A DNA stretch of 64,000 nucleotides from Sporofaciens musculi (GCF_009830285.1 NZ_WUQX01000001.1:4216501-4280500); one strand, 5' to 3'. Shown: positions 27,378 through 39,260, counted from the stretch's first letter. A program made the numbers and translations. Notes: generated from the letters alone by a model not told the origin.

Positions 27378-27407
27378 ATTTTACCTCAAATTTACTCCTT
27401 TTGTCAA
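27378..27407 (-). promoter_or_regulatory. Sigma-A promoter for tyrA-aroA
   Basis: On the minus strand TTGACA (27407-27402), an 18-base spacer and TAAAAT (27383-27378), about 30 bases upstream of the tyrA ATG, which itself has an AAAGGAG site. Confidence 0.7.
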
Positions 27408-27440
27408 TATTTCAACAATTTAAACCGCTAAAGCAACAAA

Positions 27441-28751
27441 TTAGACATTACCCTTTTTTACAGAAAGATTCAGCAGAATCCGCGTCACAAACCTGCCATC
27501 CTCTATGGCAAAATCCACCTCTCCGTTATAACGCAACGCCGACTTAATAATACTCGTGGTACCAAGCCCTTCCCCTTTTGCCGATTTGGGAATCCCCTTT
27601 TGAAATATAACATCATCGGTACAGGTATTGGTACACTGAATAATAATCTTCTTTCCCCTTTTCGTAATATATATATCTATCTCCTGTTCCATTTTGCCGG
27701 AATTATTACATCCGTGAATGGCATTATCAAATACATTTGCCAGTATCGCAACCCAGTCAATATCACGTATGACCGTGTCTTTAGGCACTTCTGCATCAAT
27801 ATTTACAACAATTCCCTTTGCTCTTGCCTGCCTTGCATAGACAGACAGGATACCGTTCACAGCCGGATGCCCACAGATTAGCTTTGCTCTCCTGTTTTCC
27901 ACATCCTCCCCGTATTCCTCCAGATAAGCCAGCAGGTTATCCATATTTCCCTTTTCCACATAATCCCTGATCAGTAGAATGTGATGCCGCGCATCATGAC
28001 GGATTCGTGCCGCCTCCTTCTCTGACTCGCCTACAATGTCAATCTGGCTTCGCAGAAGCTGTTCATTCAATTCCAGCAATTCCTTCTCTGTCTGATAATG
28101 ATGCTCCCTGCCCAGATGAATGTACAGGTGGAGAATCGTGTACTGCAGGACTCCCGCTATAAACAGCACAAAGAACGCACGTACCATATTAAAAATGGAA
28201 AATCCCTGGAGATTCGGCCAATATGCCATGATTGCTCCTAGAAATATAGAAATAAACAGAGCAAAGGTACTGAACAAATCCATCTCATCAACCAGAAAAT
28301 CCACACTTTCCAAAAATAGTTTCCTAAGCTTCTTCCATGTAAAAACCAGCATGACTAAATCGCACAGGAAACGTACCAGAATATCCACCCACAGATTCCC
28401 GCCAAACCACCAGCGGGATACGTCTACTCCCAGGAATGTACCCACCGAAAACAGATAGAAGGATGCTGCTATTTTATACAGAGACAGATAGATGACCTCA
28501 CAGCTCATGAGACTGCAGAAAACCCCGACGATAGGAAGAATGGAAAACGCCGCCATTTTGACAAAACTTGGATGATCCAAAAGATACCAAAGATTGTAGC
28601 CCACCAGCATCAGCACCCCAAAAGTAATATAGCAGTAAATCGTCTTTTTCATGGAGAATCTTGGACGATCCAACATCAGAAAAAAAGACAGCATCAACGT
28701 AATACTCATTCCATTCCGCAAAAATGCAATCCAAAAAGAACCGCCTAACAT
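27441..28751 (-). CDS. GHKL-type sensor histidine kinase (AgrC-like)
   Basis: A 436-residue protein. About 200 N-terminal residues contain six or so hydrophobic helices forming an integral-membrane sensor. A coiled linker leads to the phospho-acceptor region RIRHDARHHILLIRDYVE. The ATPase domain has WVAILANVFDNAIHGCN (N box) and KGEGLGTTSIIKSAL (G box). It pairs with the LytTR regulator immediately upstream, the arrangement of peptide-responsive AgrC/AgrA-like systems, although no AgrB/AgrD is present. It closes the run of genes beginning with the FIST protein. Confidence 0.88.
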   Translation of the reverse strand: MLGGSFWIAFLRNGMSITLMLSFFLMLDRPRFSMKKTIYCYITFGVLMLVGYNLWYLLDHPSFVKMAAFSILPIVGVFCSLMSCEVIYLSLYKIAASFYLFSVGTFLGVDVSRWWFGGNLWVDILVRFLCDLVMLVFTWKKLRKLFLESVDFLVDEMDLFSTFALFISIFLGAIMAYWPNLQGFSIFNMVRAFFVLFIAGVLQYTILHLYIHLGREHHYQTEKELLELNEQLLRSQIDIVGESEKEAARIRHDARHHILLIRDYVEKGNMDNLLAYLEEYGEDVENRRAKLICGHPAVNGILSVYARQARAKGIVVNIDAEVPKDTVIRDIDWVAILANVFDNAIHGCNNSGKMEQEIDIYITKRGKKIIIQCTNTCTDDVIFQKGIPKSAKGEGLGTTSIIKSALRYNGEVDFAIEDGRFVTRILLNLSVKKGNV

Positions 28752-28913
28752 CTTTTTGTCCCTCCTCGCTCCAAAAATGTCATTTCATGACACTTCTTTT
28801 TCATTATATCACGAAGAGGATTATTATTTTTAAGGTGGGATAACTCGTCATTTATCTGGGATAAAAAAAGAGACCGTCGGGAAACCACTCCCTCAAGTCC
28901 CTCTAACGCTTTA

Positions 28914-29639
28914 TTAACTGTCAAAATAATAGGAAAAATAGACCTTTTTAAATTCCGCGGATACGTTTCTCGGAATATAGATTCTGCATTCATTATCCAT
29001 GAGAATTTCTTCCTTCTCCACGGAAATGACATGGTTCAGGTTTAAAATATAAGACCGGCCGCATCTGCTAAACTGTACGAAATGTTCCAACATCTCCCAC
29101 ATCTCTTTGGCCGTTATTCTCACCCGACATTCTTCTGTATCCAGATACAACATCTGATAATTCTTCTGAGACTCACAGTAGACGATATCATCCGGCTTCA
29201 TCTGCCGAATACCGCCTCCTGCAACCTTCATCACAATCTGCTCCTCCCCTGCCTTCTTCATCTGCTGGAACACAATTTCCATAGCATGGAAGAACCTCTC
29301 CTCATCCAAAGGTTTCACAAGATATTGGAGTGCATCCACCCCGTAGGCTTCCAGGGCATACTCCTTTGACGTAGTCAGAAAGACAATAAGCGTACCGCAC
29401 TCCTGCCTGCGCAATTCCTCCGCCGCCTCTACACCGGTCTTTCCCGACATAAATATATCCAAAAGCAAAAGATCCGGCAAATATTCCCTCTCTGTAATCC
29501 TCTCCAAAAGTTCTTCTGCACTCTTGAATCGGTCAATCTTGTATTCATCCGTTTCATTTGACTTCAGATATGCTGTCAAAAAATCTTCAATTATGTCCAG
29601 CTCCCTCTCATCATCATCACAAAGGGCAATGGAATACAT
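28914..29639 (-). CDS. LytTR-family response regulator
   Basis: 241 residues. The receiver domain has the acidic pair ALCDDDERE, the phospho-acceptor Asp in LLLLDIFMSGKTG and Lys in QYLVKPLDEE. The C-terminal LytTR DNA-binding domain begins around residue 140 (DIVYCESQKNYQMLYLD) and includes FVQFSRCGRSYILNLNHV. It is the partner of the GHKL kinase 160 bases downstream. It starts 31 bases after the chemotaxis-like gene, so it is probably co-transcribed with it. Confidence 0.9.
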   Translation of the reverse strand: MYSIALCDDDERELDIIEDFLTAYLKSNETDEYKIDRFKSAEELLERITEREYLPDLLLLDIFMSGKTGVEAAEELRRQECGTLIVFLTTSKEYALEAYGVDALQYLVKPLDEERFFHAMEIVFQQMKKAGEEQIVMKVAGGGIRQMKPDDIVYCESQKNYQMLYLDTEECRVRITAKEMWEMLEHFVQFSRCGRSYILNLNHVISVEKEEILMDNECRIYIPRNVSAEFKKVYFSYYFDS

Positions 29640-29670
29640 TAAGGCGACACTTCCCTTCTAAAAGACCTCT

Positions 29671-30618
29671 CTATTCCTCAGAGGTATATTCCTCTATAAT
29701 CGGCGGAATCTGAGACAGCAGGTTATCAATATCCTCAAACATGGCGCTCTTAGTCGTACCGTGTCTTGCCGCTTGATTAATATGCTTTATAACTTCCTGA
29801 TACTGCCCTCTTACCTGCTCGAAGAACCCGCACAAAATCTGAAGTGCGTTCTTTGATTGATCGATTACGCCAGAAATCTCCGTATGAACATTGACCGCGC
29901 CCTCCGCAGACTGGGTAATCTCATCGAACATGTCATAGGTTTTCTGCACCTTCTGGATGCTCTCCCCAAGAGCCCCCTGGGATGTGGTGATACTGCCGTT
30001 CAATCGTTCTGTACCCTGCTCCACATCTTGGATGCCCAAGTCTACCTCCTTTGTCAGACCCTTAATCTCGTCTGCCAGCTTCTTGACCTCTACAGCCACC
30101 ACGGCAAACCCTCTGCCCTGCTCGCCTGCCCGCGCCGCCTCAATAGAAGCATTAATGGCAAGAATGTTGGTCTGGTCAGCAATAGAAACAATCTTATTTG
30201 TACACTGCTTAATCTTCTCTACAGCCGTCTTAAGCTCCTCAAACGTCTGCTCCATCTCACTGAAATAGTCCGCAACCTGCATAGAACTGCTCTTAAGCTC
30301 TGTCACCTCGTCCTGCGCTTGCTGTACTGACTGGGCCACCGTATCTTTCACCTGCGCAAATCCACCGGATGCCTGCTCAATGCTCATGAAATTATGCTCG
30401 AAATCTGAAAGCCTCTCCTGGAAGCTCTCTGTCTCCCTTAAAACTGTATCAAAAGAGCCCCTAATCTCATTCAATTCCCACAGAGAATCCACTTCCTTCT
30501 GGACCATTTCCTTCTCATACTCTTTTAACGTATTCATTACATGGACCACAGGATATAAGTTATCCTCGTTCTCCGATCTCATGTCTGCCTCACGCTTATT
30601 CCTTCTCCAAAACAGCAT
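29671..30618 (-). CDS. Soluble methyl-accepting chemotaxis-type signalling protein
   Basis: 315 residues without a membrane segment. A short N-terminal helix region is followed by a long coiled coil and the conserved hairpin tip [20 protein letters not shown], with [20 protein letters not shown] after it. No other che gene lies in the window. It directly follows the FIST gene (15-base gap), so the FIST protein may act as its ligand sensor. It may signal in place of a motility receptor. Confidence 0.88.
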   Translation of the reverse strand: MLFWRRNKREADMRSENEDNLYPVVHVMNTLKEYEKEMVQKEVDSLWELNEIRGSFDTVLRETESFQERLSDFEHNFMSIEQASGGFAQVKDTVAQSVQQAQDEVTELKSSSMQVADYFSEMEQTFEELKTAVEKIKQCTNKIVSIADQTNILAINASIEAARAGEQGRGFAVVAVEVKKLADEIKGLTKEVDLGIQDVEQGTERLNGSITTSQGALGESIQKVQKTYDMFDEITQSAEGAVNVHTEISGVIDQSKNALQILCGFFEQVRGQYQEVIKHINQAARHGTTKSAMFEDIDNLLSQIPPIIEEYTSEE

Positions 30619-30633
30619 TGCCCTCTCCCCCCT

Positions 30634-31689
30634 TTACTCAAACACCACGCAAGTCATAGACTGGTTCACAAACCGGTTGTTATAATGTTCTCCATATCCT
30701 ACAAGACCGGCATGGTTCCCCAGCTTCTCCATATCCTTAAGATATTCCTGCATATAGTGATTCTGTGTAAAGAGCAGATACCGAAACAGACAGTTCACGG
30801 AAAATACTGCGGAGACCTTTGAAAAATCCTGCCGAATCGTCTGAATCGTATTCCTCACAGTCTCCCGATAGTCCCCAAGCTCCAGCAGCACCAGAACGTC
30901 CGAATCATTTACCTGTCGGAAACAGACCAGTGAATCGCCCTTTACTTCTTTGATGGAAATAATACATGTATCATCCCCGTTCAATTTACCGAAAGGATTC
31001 TGGAATGTACGAGTCGTGATCTCCTGCTCTGTTACATGGAGGATCTCCTGATATACCTGCTTAGCAGGTCTGCCGTTCAGCGCCCCAAGCACATAATTGG
31101 CCTTATCTGTCCGAGATGCAATAAACCGGTGGTTCTCCATCTGATGGTAAATATTCTCTTTATATGCTTTTACTCTGCCGCCCTGATTCTTTACTATTGC
31201 GTAAGCTACGGCATCTTCATATATCCTGCCGTTTGCCGATACCTTACCTCCATCGCCGGTTCCGCCTACCAGCGAAATATTCTTGCGCTTTAACACAGAA
31301 TAAATCGTAGTCAGCACACAGGCATCGTTTCCGGCGCAGAAATCAATACACACCGTATCATTCTGAGCCGCCTTAACACTGTTCACGTCCTTTACAAGCC
31401 GGTCTATATACCTAACAGGCATCACGGACACCTGCTCTAACACATTCGCCGCCGCAATAACTCCTTCCGTAAATGCTACGACGCCGACACCCTTCTCCAC
31501 TACTGCTGAATCATAACACATTCCGATACATCCAATACTTGGAACGTTCGGATAGAGCTCCTCTAACTCTTTTACATGTCTTTCAAACTGTTCACTGTTG
31601 GAAAACAGCATAAGGAGCTGCGGTCTGCTGATACCGCGAACCGCTTCCTGCAGATTTCCACTCTGGCTTTTTCCAAAAATCTGTTTCAT
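30634..31689 (-). CDS. FIST N/C domain signal-sensing protein
   Basis: 351 residues with FIST_N (QLLMLFSNSEQFERHVKELE, then VPSIGCIGMCYD) and FIST_C (KGDSLVCFRQVNDSDVLVLL, then AVFSVNCLFRYLLFTQN). FIST domains are thought to bind small ligands, such as amino acids, ahead of signalling modules. Here the gene precedes an MCP-like gene and follows the PP2C phosphatase and sensory hydrogenase genes. Its own promoter lies at 31728-31757. A sensory role linked to hydrogen metabolism is inferred only from position. Confidence 0.85.
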   Translation of the reverse strand: MKQIFGKSQSGNLQEAVRGISRPQLLMLFSNSEQFERHVKELEELYPNVPSIGCIGMCYDSAVVEKGVGVVAFTEGVIAAANVLEQVSVMPVRYIDRLVKDVNSVKAAQNDTVCIDFCAGNDACVLTTIYSVLKRKNISLVGGTGDGGKVSANGRIYEDAVAYAIVKNQGGRVKAYKENIYHQMENHRFIASRTDKANYVLGALNGRPAKQVYQEILHVTEQEITTRTFQNPFGKLNGDDTCIISIKEVKGDSLVCFRQVNDSDVLVLLELGDYRETVRNTIQTIRQDFSKVSAVFSVNCLFRYLLFTQNHYMQEYLKDMEKLGNHAGLVGYGEHYNNRFVNQSMTCVVFE

Positions 31690-31727
31690 TATGTAGTTCC
31701 TCTCTTTGCTTGTCGAATAGTGAATAT

Positions 31728-31757
31728 ATTATATGTGATAAATGTACATTACGTCAA
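31728..31757 (-). promoter_or_regulatory. Sigma-A promoter upstream of the FIST gene
   Basis: On the minus strand TTGACG (31757-31752), an 18-base spacer and TATAAT (31733-31728), about 40 bases before the FIST ATG. Confidence 0.65.
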
Positions 31758-31776
31758 TTAAATTTTCCTTTTTATG

Positions 31777-32949
31777 TTAATAATACTTCACATTTACCGT
31801 CTTCCCCAGACTCTTGGCACACTCTTTTAACTGCTCCACAAGGTTCATACGCACGCTCAAATCAAAGGGCAGGTTCGAGTTCTTATGGGCTACGTTCATT
31901 GCTTTCCCCACAAACAGATTCAGTTCCGTACACTCCTCTATGATCAGCTTCGCCAGCTTCGCAGCTCCGTTATCCGCATCCAGTTCATCGAAAAACGCCT
32001 CGTCAAATTCATCCTGTTCATACCGCTTCAGAAGCCCCAGGGACTTTCCGATGGTGAGGACGCCCTCTGTCACCAGATCCAGTCCTTCAATCGATGCAGT
32101 CGGCGGAACCGTAGGGTCCGCATAATTAACTGACGTCACAATCTCTCTCTTTAATACTCTGGATGTGATATTGGCGCTTGTACCGCCGCAGACCACCTTC
32201 CTTCCCTCCTGCTTCATGAAGTCGCGGACTACCCTCTCGTCGTCCTCCTTATGAGTCGGAGGTCCGGTAAATATATTGACAATCCGCCGCTCAATCACCC
32301 TTGCCACAGCAACCGTGGTGTCATCCCCTGGCTTATTGCCGTACAGATCGTCGCAAAGCTGGCTCAGCATTGCAGCAAGACGGGATGCTGAAAGAGTCTG
32401 CTTCGTGCATTTTAACGTGTAATCCGCCATATCCTCCCAGGTCCACCCAAGGTTCATCAGCTCTCCTTCGCCTGCCCAGATTACCCCGTCGCTCATCAAC
32501 ACGAAGCAGTCCTTAAGACTCACATTGAAACGGTACTCTCGGATGGCTTTGCCCTCGATTACCCTCTCCTGATATGGGTAATTCACAATCTTCCCATCTC
32601 TTACGAAGATACACAGCGGATTGTCGAATTCCACAAGATACGCCTCCCCGTTGTGAAAAATCTGCAGAATACTGAAGGTCGCATACGCTACCTCCCGAAC
32701 CTTACAGACAGGAAGGGTCTTGGCAATCGTCTCCACACAGGAGTCAATGGCAGCCCCCTCAAGGAACATAGTTCCCAGAATCTTAGAGGTAAGGGTCGCC
32801 AGAATATTCGCCTTGACTCCGCTTCCCATACCGTCTGCCAGTATCACAATCTGGGAGTCCTTTGTCTTCAATATCTCAACCTTATCCCCGCACAGTTCTT
32901 CCCCATGCTTGTTCAGGCTTTTCCAGGATACATCTACACTTACACTCAT
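31777..32949 (-). CDS. PP2C/SpoIIE-type serine phosphatase of the hydrogenase cluster
   Basis: The ATG at 32949 is preferred because GAAGAGG precedes it by nine bases, although in-frame ATGs exist at 32958 and 32967. The phosphatase core has ILADGMGSGVKAN (metal-binding Asp), FVLMSDGVIWAG and NKPGDDTTVAVARV, the three metal motifs. About 170 further residues form a C-terminal extension without a recognised domain (KVVCGGTSANITSRVL). It begins two bases after the stop of the sensory hydrogenase gene and is therefore coupled to it. It is not the sporulation SpoIIE: the membrane part is absent. It likely dephosphorylates a regulator in response to the hydrogenase sensor. Confidence 0.87.
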   Translation of the reverse strand: MSVSVDVSWKSLNKHGEELCGDKVEILKTKDSQIVILADGMGSGVKANILATLTSKILGTMFLEGAAIDSCVETIAKTLPVCKVREVAYATFSILQIFHNGEAYLVEFDNPLCIFVRDGKIVNYPYQERVIEGKAIREYRFNVSLKDCFVLMSDGVIWAGEGELMNLGWTWEDMADYTLKCTKQTLSASRLAAMLSQLCDDLYGNKPGDDTTVAVARVIERRIVNIFTGPPTHKEDDERVVRDFMKQEGRKVVCGGTSANITSRVLKREIVTSVNYADPTVPPTASIEGLDLVTEGVLTIGKSLGLLKRYEQDEFDEAFFDELDADNGAAKLAKLIIEECTELNLFVGKAMNVAHKNSNLPFDLSVRMNLVEQLKECAKSLGKTVNVKYY

Positions 32950-32950
32950 A

Positions 32951-34663
32951 CTATTCATCCTCTTCAAACAGAATCGAATCCCGAAGCTTTGACAGAGTCA
33001 CCTTCGTCTCAGCCGTAGTTTCCCCCAATAATCCAGCAATCTCCTGGGCAACCATCATCTGCTTATCAATAACCTTCTGAGCCATCTCCACCGTCTCAAT
33101 CTTCAGGTTATAGTGCTGCTCCTTGGCCTTTTCTTCCTTCGTGATATCCTGGTAGGTTACAAGCACAGATTCCAGGCTGTCGATATAGATAATTGTCTCC
33201 ACTACCTTAAGCTTCACAGTCTCCAAATTTATCTTCTTATGGATCATCTGCTTCTTTGTCCTTAACACTTCCGCAATATCCTTATCATCAATGAACTCAA
33301 AAATATATCTCTCCAGGGCTTCTTCCCTGGATACGCCAAGCATCTCCATGGCTTTCTTGTTACACTCACGAATCCGCATATCTTTGCCAATGATCATAAT
33401 CATGCTCGGTGTCACATCCATGACAATATTCGACATAGATTCTGCTTGAGCAAGGGCATAAGGAAGGCACATGCCAATCTCCGCCTTCTTCTGGAACACA
33501 GCCACAGCCTTCGCACGACAGGTGGCATACCCGCAGGCTCCGCAGTTTAACTCATCCTCTCTGGTGTATTTTCCCATGGCATGGAGAACTGCCTGCATCT
33601 CCTTATCATCCGGCTGCCTGTCAACCACCTGGCGGTCTGTGAATTCCTTATAAAGCAATACGGCGCTTCCATCGATTCCCTGGGCTTTTTCCCTATGCTT
33701 CACCTGCCTCTCGATATCCATCTTGGCGCGGATTAATGACTGCTGCCATTTATCCGAAGCAGGCCCCTTGATGCATCCGCCCTCACATACATTTACCTCG
33801 AAAAAGCACTTGCTAATCTCGCCCATCTTCAATTCTTCAAACAATTCCATACAGTTCTTAAGACCGTCAATATGTACCTTATAGTAGGAATCCTTTGACG
33901 TATCTGCCAGCACAGACTGAATCACACCGCCGCTTAAAGGATAGAGCTGGTTCACCTCTGGGCTTGGATTGCCCACAGGCTGGTCGTCACACTGGTGGAT
34001 GTCGATTCCTTCTGCCCTCCACCATTTGGTAATCTCCTCAAACGTCAGGATTGCGTCAATGGCGCCTCTTACACGCTCGTCTCCAATCGCCTCCTCCTTC
34101 TTGGCAATACAGGGACCTAAAAAGACAACTTTAACCTCCTCCCCATAAATACTCTTAATCAGACGTCCATGAGCCACCATGGGAGATACCACCGGCGCCA
34201 TCATAGTAACCAGAGAAGGATAGTATTTTTCAATCAGGTCATTGACGCTGGGACAGCATGTGGTAATGATATTCTCCATCTTTCCCTCCTCAAGAAGCCT
34301 TGCATACTCCCTGGTCACAAGGGCCGCCCCCTCTGCCGTCTCACGCACTTCATAAAATCCCAGACGCTTTAAGGCGTCCACCACCTGCCCCGGCCGGTCG
34401 TACTCAAGGACTCCCAGATAGGAGGGCGCAATGGAGATGACGGTCTTCATCCCCTGCCTTAAGTATCCCTTCACCCGTTCCATGTCGCTTGCAAACGTCT
34501 TCGCATTCTGAGGACAGACCTCCAAACAGTGTCCGCAGTTAATACAGTGGTCTTTCATGATGTGCGCCTGCTCATTTACTACAGAGATTGCCTTTACTTC
34601 GCAATGGCGCACGCATTTATAGCAATGCCTGCAGCTTGCATCCCTAAAATCGATTACCCGCAT
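32951..34663 (-). CDS. hydS: Sensory [FeFe]-hydrogenase-like protein with PAS domain
   Basis: 570 residues. Two N-terminal [4Fe-4S] motifs (CRHCYKCVRHC and CINCGHCLEVC) lead into an H-cluster domain with variant signatures: TTCCPSV in place of TSCCPxW, LGPCIAKKEE for motif 2 and NVCEGGCIKGP for motif 3. A further cysteine motif (CGACGYATCRAKA, with a later Cys) follows near residue 394, then a PAS domain (MIMIIGKDMRIRECNKKAME) and a short coiled C-terminus. This architecture matches group C sensory hydrogenases. Position between hydABC and a PP2C phosphatase supports an H2- or redox-sensing role controlling downstream genes. Confidence 0.87.
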   Translation of the reverse strand: MRVIDFRDASCRHCYKCVRHCEVKAISVVNEQAHIMKDHCINCGHCLEVCPQNAKTFASDMERVKGYLRQGMKTVISIAPSYLGVLEYDRPGQVVDALKRLGFYEVRETAEGAALVTREYARLLEEGKMENIITTCCPSVNDLIEKYYPSLVTMMAPVVSPMVAHGRLIKSIYGEEVKVVFLGPCIAKKEEAIGDERVRGAIDAILTFEEITKWWRAEGIDIHQCDDQPVGNPSPEVNQLYPLSGGVIQSVLADTSKDSYYKVHIDGLKNCMELFEELKMGEISKCFFEVNVCEGGCIKGPASDKWQQSLIRAKMDIERQVKHREKAQGIDGSAVLLYKEFTDRQVVDRQPDDKEMQAVLHAMGKYTREDELNCGACGYATCRAKAVAVFQKKAEIGMCLPYALAQAESMSNIVMDVTPSMIMIIGKDMRIRECNKKAMEMLGVSREEALERYIFEFIDDKDIAEVLRTKKQMIHKKINLETVKLKVVETIIYIDSLESVLVTYQDITKEEKAKEQHYNLKIETVEMAQKVIDKQMMVAQEIAGLLGETTAETKVTLSKLRDSILFEEDE

Positions 34664-34694
34664 CTTTTCGCCTCCTGTATGATTTCTTTCTTAA

Positions 34695-34723
34695 ATTATA
34701 TCAAAACAAAGATACCCTCTCAA
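34695..34723 (-). promoter_or_regulatory. Sigma-A promoter for the sensory hydrogenase operon
   Basis: On the minus strand TTGAGA (34723-34718), a 17-base spacer and TATAAT (34700-34695), about 30 bases before the hydS-like ATG, which has an AGGAGG site. It lies just after the hydA terminator. Confidence 0.75.
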
Positions 34724-34805
34724 GTTATTTTGACAGTTTTTTCACGTTCTTGTGAGTCAAAAAACTTGCCCTTGGCTGCCTGTACCATGCCATGACAAAA
34801 ATAAG

Positions 34806-34842
34806 AAATAGCACCCCGCTTGAACAAAGTTAGGTGCTATCT
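34806..34842 (-). terminator. Rho-independent terminator after hydA
   Basis: Inverted repeat with arms ATAGCACC and GGTGCTAT, followed on the minus strand by TTCTTATTTTTG. It separates the hydABC transcript from the sensory operon. Confidence 0.8.
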
Positions 34843-34910
34843 CTAAATAATCTGTAATGCCGGAAACGGAAGGGTTCATTCTACCGTATCGGCCGTCTTA
34901 CTAAGAATAT

Positions 34911-36665
34911 TTATATATTTACAGACCTTTTCACATAACTGGTATGCAGAGTCTCATGTGCCTTGTGGCTTCCCGGTGCGCCCAGATAATCTTCATAGAG
35001 CTTCTTAATCTCCGGATTCTCATGTGACTTACGAATCGTCTTCGCCGCATCATTGCGATACAATACGCCCGCCCGAATTCCACGTACATCCGTAAAGTTA
35101 CGGACATCGCCGGATACCTGGGGCTGTCCTCCGCCATTCACACATCCGCCCGGACATCCCATGATCTCGATAAACTGATAATCCGCTTCGCCTGCCTTCA
35201 CCTTATTAAGCAGCTCTCTTGCATTGCCAAGACCTGATGCAACGGCAACCTTCACATCCATACCTGCCACATTGTAGGATGCCTCCTTGATGCCCTGGGT
35301 TCCACGTACATCCGTAAACTCCAGATTTGCAAGCTCCTCGCCTGTCAGCGTCTCAACCGCCGTACGCAGCGCCGCCTCCATAACGCCGCCGGTTGCCCCG
35401 AAGATTACGCCTGCTCCGGTGGACTCGCCCATTGGATTGTCAAACTCCTCATCAGGAAGCATTGTAAATTCAATGCCACAGCGCTTAATCAGCCTTGCAA
35501 GCTCTCTTGTGGTGATCGCAATATCCACGTCCGGAACACCCGCCGCACTCTGGTCGTCTCTGCCAATCTCAAACTTCTTTGCCGTACAAGGCATAACGCT
35601 TACGGAGACAATCTTCTTCGGGTCAATCCCCTCCTTCTCGGCAAAATATGTTTTCAGCATTGCGCCGAACATCTGCTGAGGTGACTTACAGGTTGACAGA
35701 TTCTCTGTCATATCTGGGAAATAGTGCTCACAGTATTTAATCCATCCTGGTGAACAGGAGGTAATCATCGGCAGTACGCCGCCGTTCTTAATCCTGTCAA
35801 GCAGTTCGTTGGCCTCCTCCATAATAGTAAGGTCTGCCGCCCAGTCTGTGTCGAATACCTTATCAAAGCCGATTCGCCGCAAGGCTGCCGCCATCTTGCC
35901 CTCCACATCCGTTCCCATGGGATAACCGAATTCCTCTCCAAGTCCTGCGCGGACAGATGGAGCGGTCTGTACCACCACATATTTCTCCGGGTCTGCAATG
36001 GCTTCAAGGATTTGCTTCGTATAATCCTTCTCGTACAGCGCGCCTGTCGGACAGGCTGCAATACACTGACCGCAGGATACACAGCTTGTCTCTCCTAGTC
36101 CCATCTCAAATGCCGAACCAATCATAGTGGCAAATCCACGGTTATTCGGTCCAATGACACCGATTCCCTGGGTCTTTTCACAGACTGCCACACAGCGGCG
36201 GCATAAGATACATTTATTATTATCACGAATCATATGAGCGGCGGAATCATCCAGCTCATAATGGTTCATTTCACCCTCATAGAAATCCTCGTCCTCCACG
36301 CCGTACTCATGGCATAATTGTTGCAGCTCGCAGTTCCCACTCCTTACACATGACAGACATTTCTTATCATGGTTGGACAGAAGAAGCTGCAAAGTCTTCT
36401 TTCTTGACTCGATCAGCTTTGGCGTATTGGTATATACCTCCATTCCTTCGTTGACCGGATGTACACATGCAGCTACCAGGTTCCTGGCTCCCTTTACCTC
36501 AACAACGCACATCCGGCATGCGCCGATCTCATTGATTTCCTTCAAATAACAAAGCGTAGGTATCTTGATTCCCGCAAGGTGCGCTGCTTCAAGGATCGTA
36601 GAGCCTACAGGAGCGGATACATCAAGACCATTGATTTTAAGATTAATATTTTCCATATTCTCCAT
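34911..36665 (-). CDS. hydA: [FeFe]-hydrogenase catalytic subunit of a trimeric bifurcating enzyme
   Basis: 584 residues. In order: an N-terminal [2Fe-2S] domain (CYLKEINEIGACRMC), a His-ligated cluster site (HDKKCLSCVRSGNC), two [4Fe-4S] motifs (CILCRRCVAVC and CVSCGQCIAAC), and the H-cluster domain. Motif 1 is TSCSPGW, motif 2 is MPCTAKKFE and motif 3 is MGCPGGCVNGGGQP. The second Cys of the usual TSCCP, a proton-relay residue, is Ser here. Downstream of hydC and hydB with short gaps, it should form an electron-bifurcating complex using ferredoxin and NADH. Cytoplasmic. Confidence 0.93.
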   Translation of the reverse strand: MENMENINLKINGLDVSAPVGSTILEAAHLAGIKIPTLCYLKEINEIGACRMCVVEVKGARNLVAACVHPVNEGMEVYTNTPKLIESRKKTLQLLLSNHDKKCLSCVRSGNCELQQLCHEYGVEDEDFYEGEMNHYELDDSAAHMIRDNNKCILCRRCVAVCEKTQGIGVIGPNNRGFATMIGSAFEMGLGETSCVSCGQCIAACPTGALYEKDYTKQILEAIADPEKYVVVQTAPSVRAGLGEEFGYPMGTDVEGKMAAALRRIGFDKVFDTDWAADLTIMEEANELLDRIKNGGVLPMITSCSPGWIKYCEHYFPDMTENLSTCKSPQQMFGAMLKTYFAEKEGIDPKKIVSVSVMPCTAKKFEIGRDDQSAAGVPDVDIAITTRELARLIKRCGIEFTMLPDEEFDNPMGESTGAGVIFGATGGVMEAALRTAVETLTGEELANLEFTDVRGTQGIKEASYNVAGMDVKVAVASGLGNARELLNKVKAGEADYQFIEIMGCPGGCVNGGGQPQVSGDVRNFTDVRGIRAGVLYRNDAAKTIRKSHENPEIKKLYEDYLGAPGSHKAHETLHTSYVKRSVNI

Positions 36666-36671
36666 CCTCCA

Positions 36672-38552
<1,881 letters not shown>

Positions 38553-38617
38553 TCTATCCTTATTCCTCCCTTATGGTCGTCAATATGTTCCTCATACTAT
38601 GATATTCCCTGTCTTTT

Positions 38618-39112
38618 TTACTCATATTTAGCCAGAATATCGTCGATATCGTCCACAGTAAGCCGTCCGTATACCTCGTCGTTAATCATCATAACCGGAG
38701 CCAGACCGCAGGCTCCGACACATCGGCAGGCGTCCAGAGAAAACTTACCGTCCGGAGTACATTCTCCGCCCACAATCCCCAATTTTTCCATTAGTTTGTT
38801 ATAAATATCTCCGGAGCCTTTGACATAGCAGGCTGTTCCAAGACAGACAGATATACGGTAACGCCCCTTCGGATTCAAATTGAACTGTGAATAGAACGTT
38901 GCAACTCCGTAAATCTTCTCCAACGGAATCTCCGTCTCATCGGAAATAATCTTCTGCACCTCATAAGGCAGATATCCGTAGATATCCTGCGCTTTCTGCA
39001 TAATCGGCATTAAAGCGCCCTTCTCATCCTTCAGCCCATGGATTACGTCCAGCAGTTCTTTCTCCTGTTCTTTCGTTCCATTAAACTGAACTGTAGATTT
39101 GTTAGAAAGCAT
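38618..39112 (-). CDS. hydC: NuoE-like [2Fe-2S] subunit of the trimeric hydrogenase
   Basis: The ATG at 39112 follows GGGAGG by ten bases and gives 164 residues; an upstream ATG at 39160 lacks such a site. The helical N-terminal part (IMQKAQDIYGYLPYEVQKII) precedes a thioredoxin-like [2Fe-2S] domain with CLGTACYVKGSGD and DACRCVGACGLAP as the four cysteine ligands. First gene of hydC-hydB-hydA. Confidence 0.93.
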   Translation of the reverse strand: MLSNKSTVQFNGTKEQEKELLDVIHGLKDEKGALMPIMQKAQDIYGYLPYEVQKIISDETEIPLEKIYGVATFYSQFNLNPKGRYRISVCLGTACYVKGSGDIYNKLMEKLGIVGGECTPDGKFSLDACRCVGACGLAPVMMINDEVYGRLTVDDIDDILAKYE

Positions 39113-39260
39113 TCGTATTTTACCTCCCTTGATAAAAGTTTTTGTAACATTTAAAATCACATCCGCTAAATTTCATTCTACCACATAAATTTTCAAAAAT
39201 CTACAAATTTTCCCTCTAAATTGCGTTAATTTTCTGACATCTTTGTTTGATATTTCACTA

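Noticed and set aside
31777..32949. SpoIIE sporulation phosphatase
   Set aside because: The multi-pass membrane domain of sporulation SpoIIE is absent, and the gene is coupled to a sensory hydrogenase gene. It is a PP2C phosphatase of the hydrogenase-associated type.
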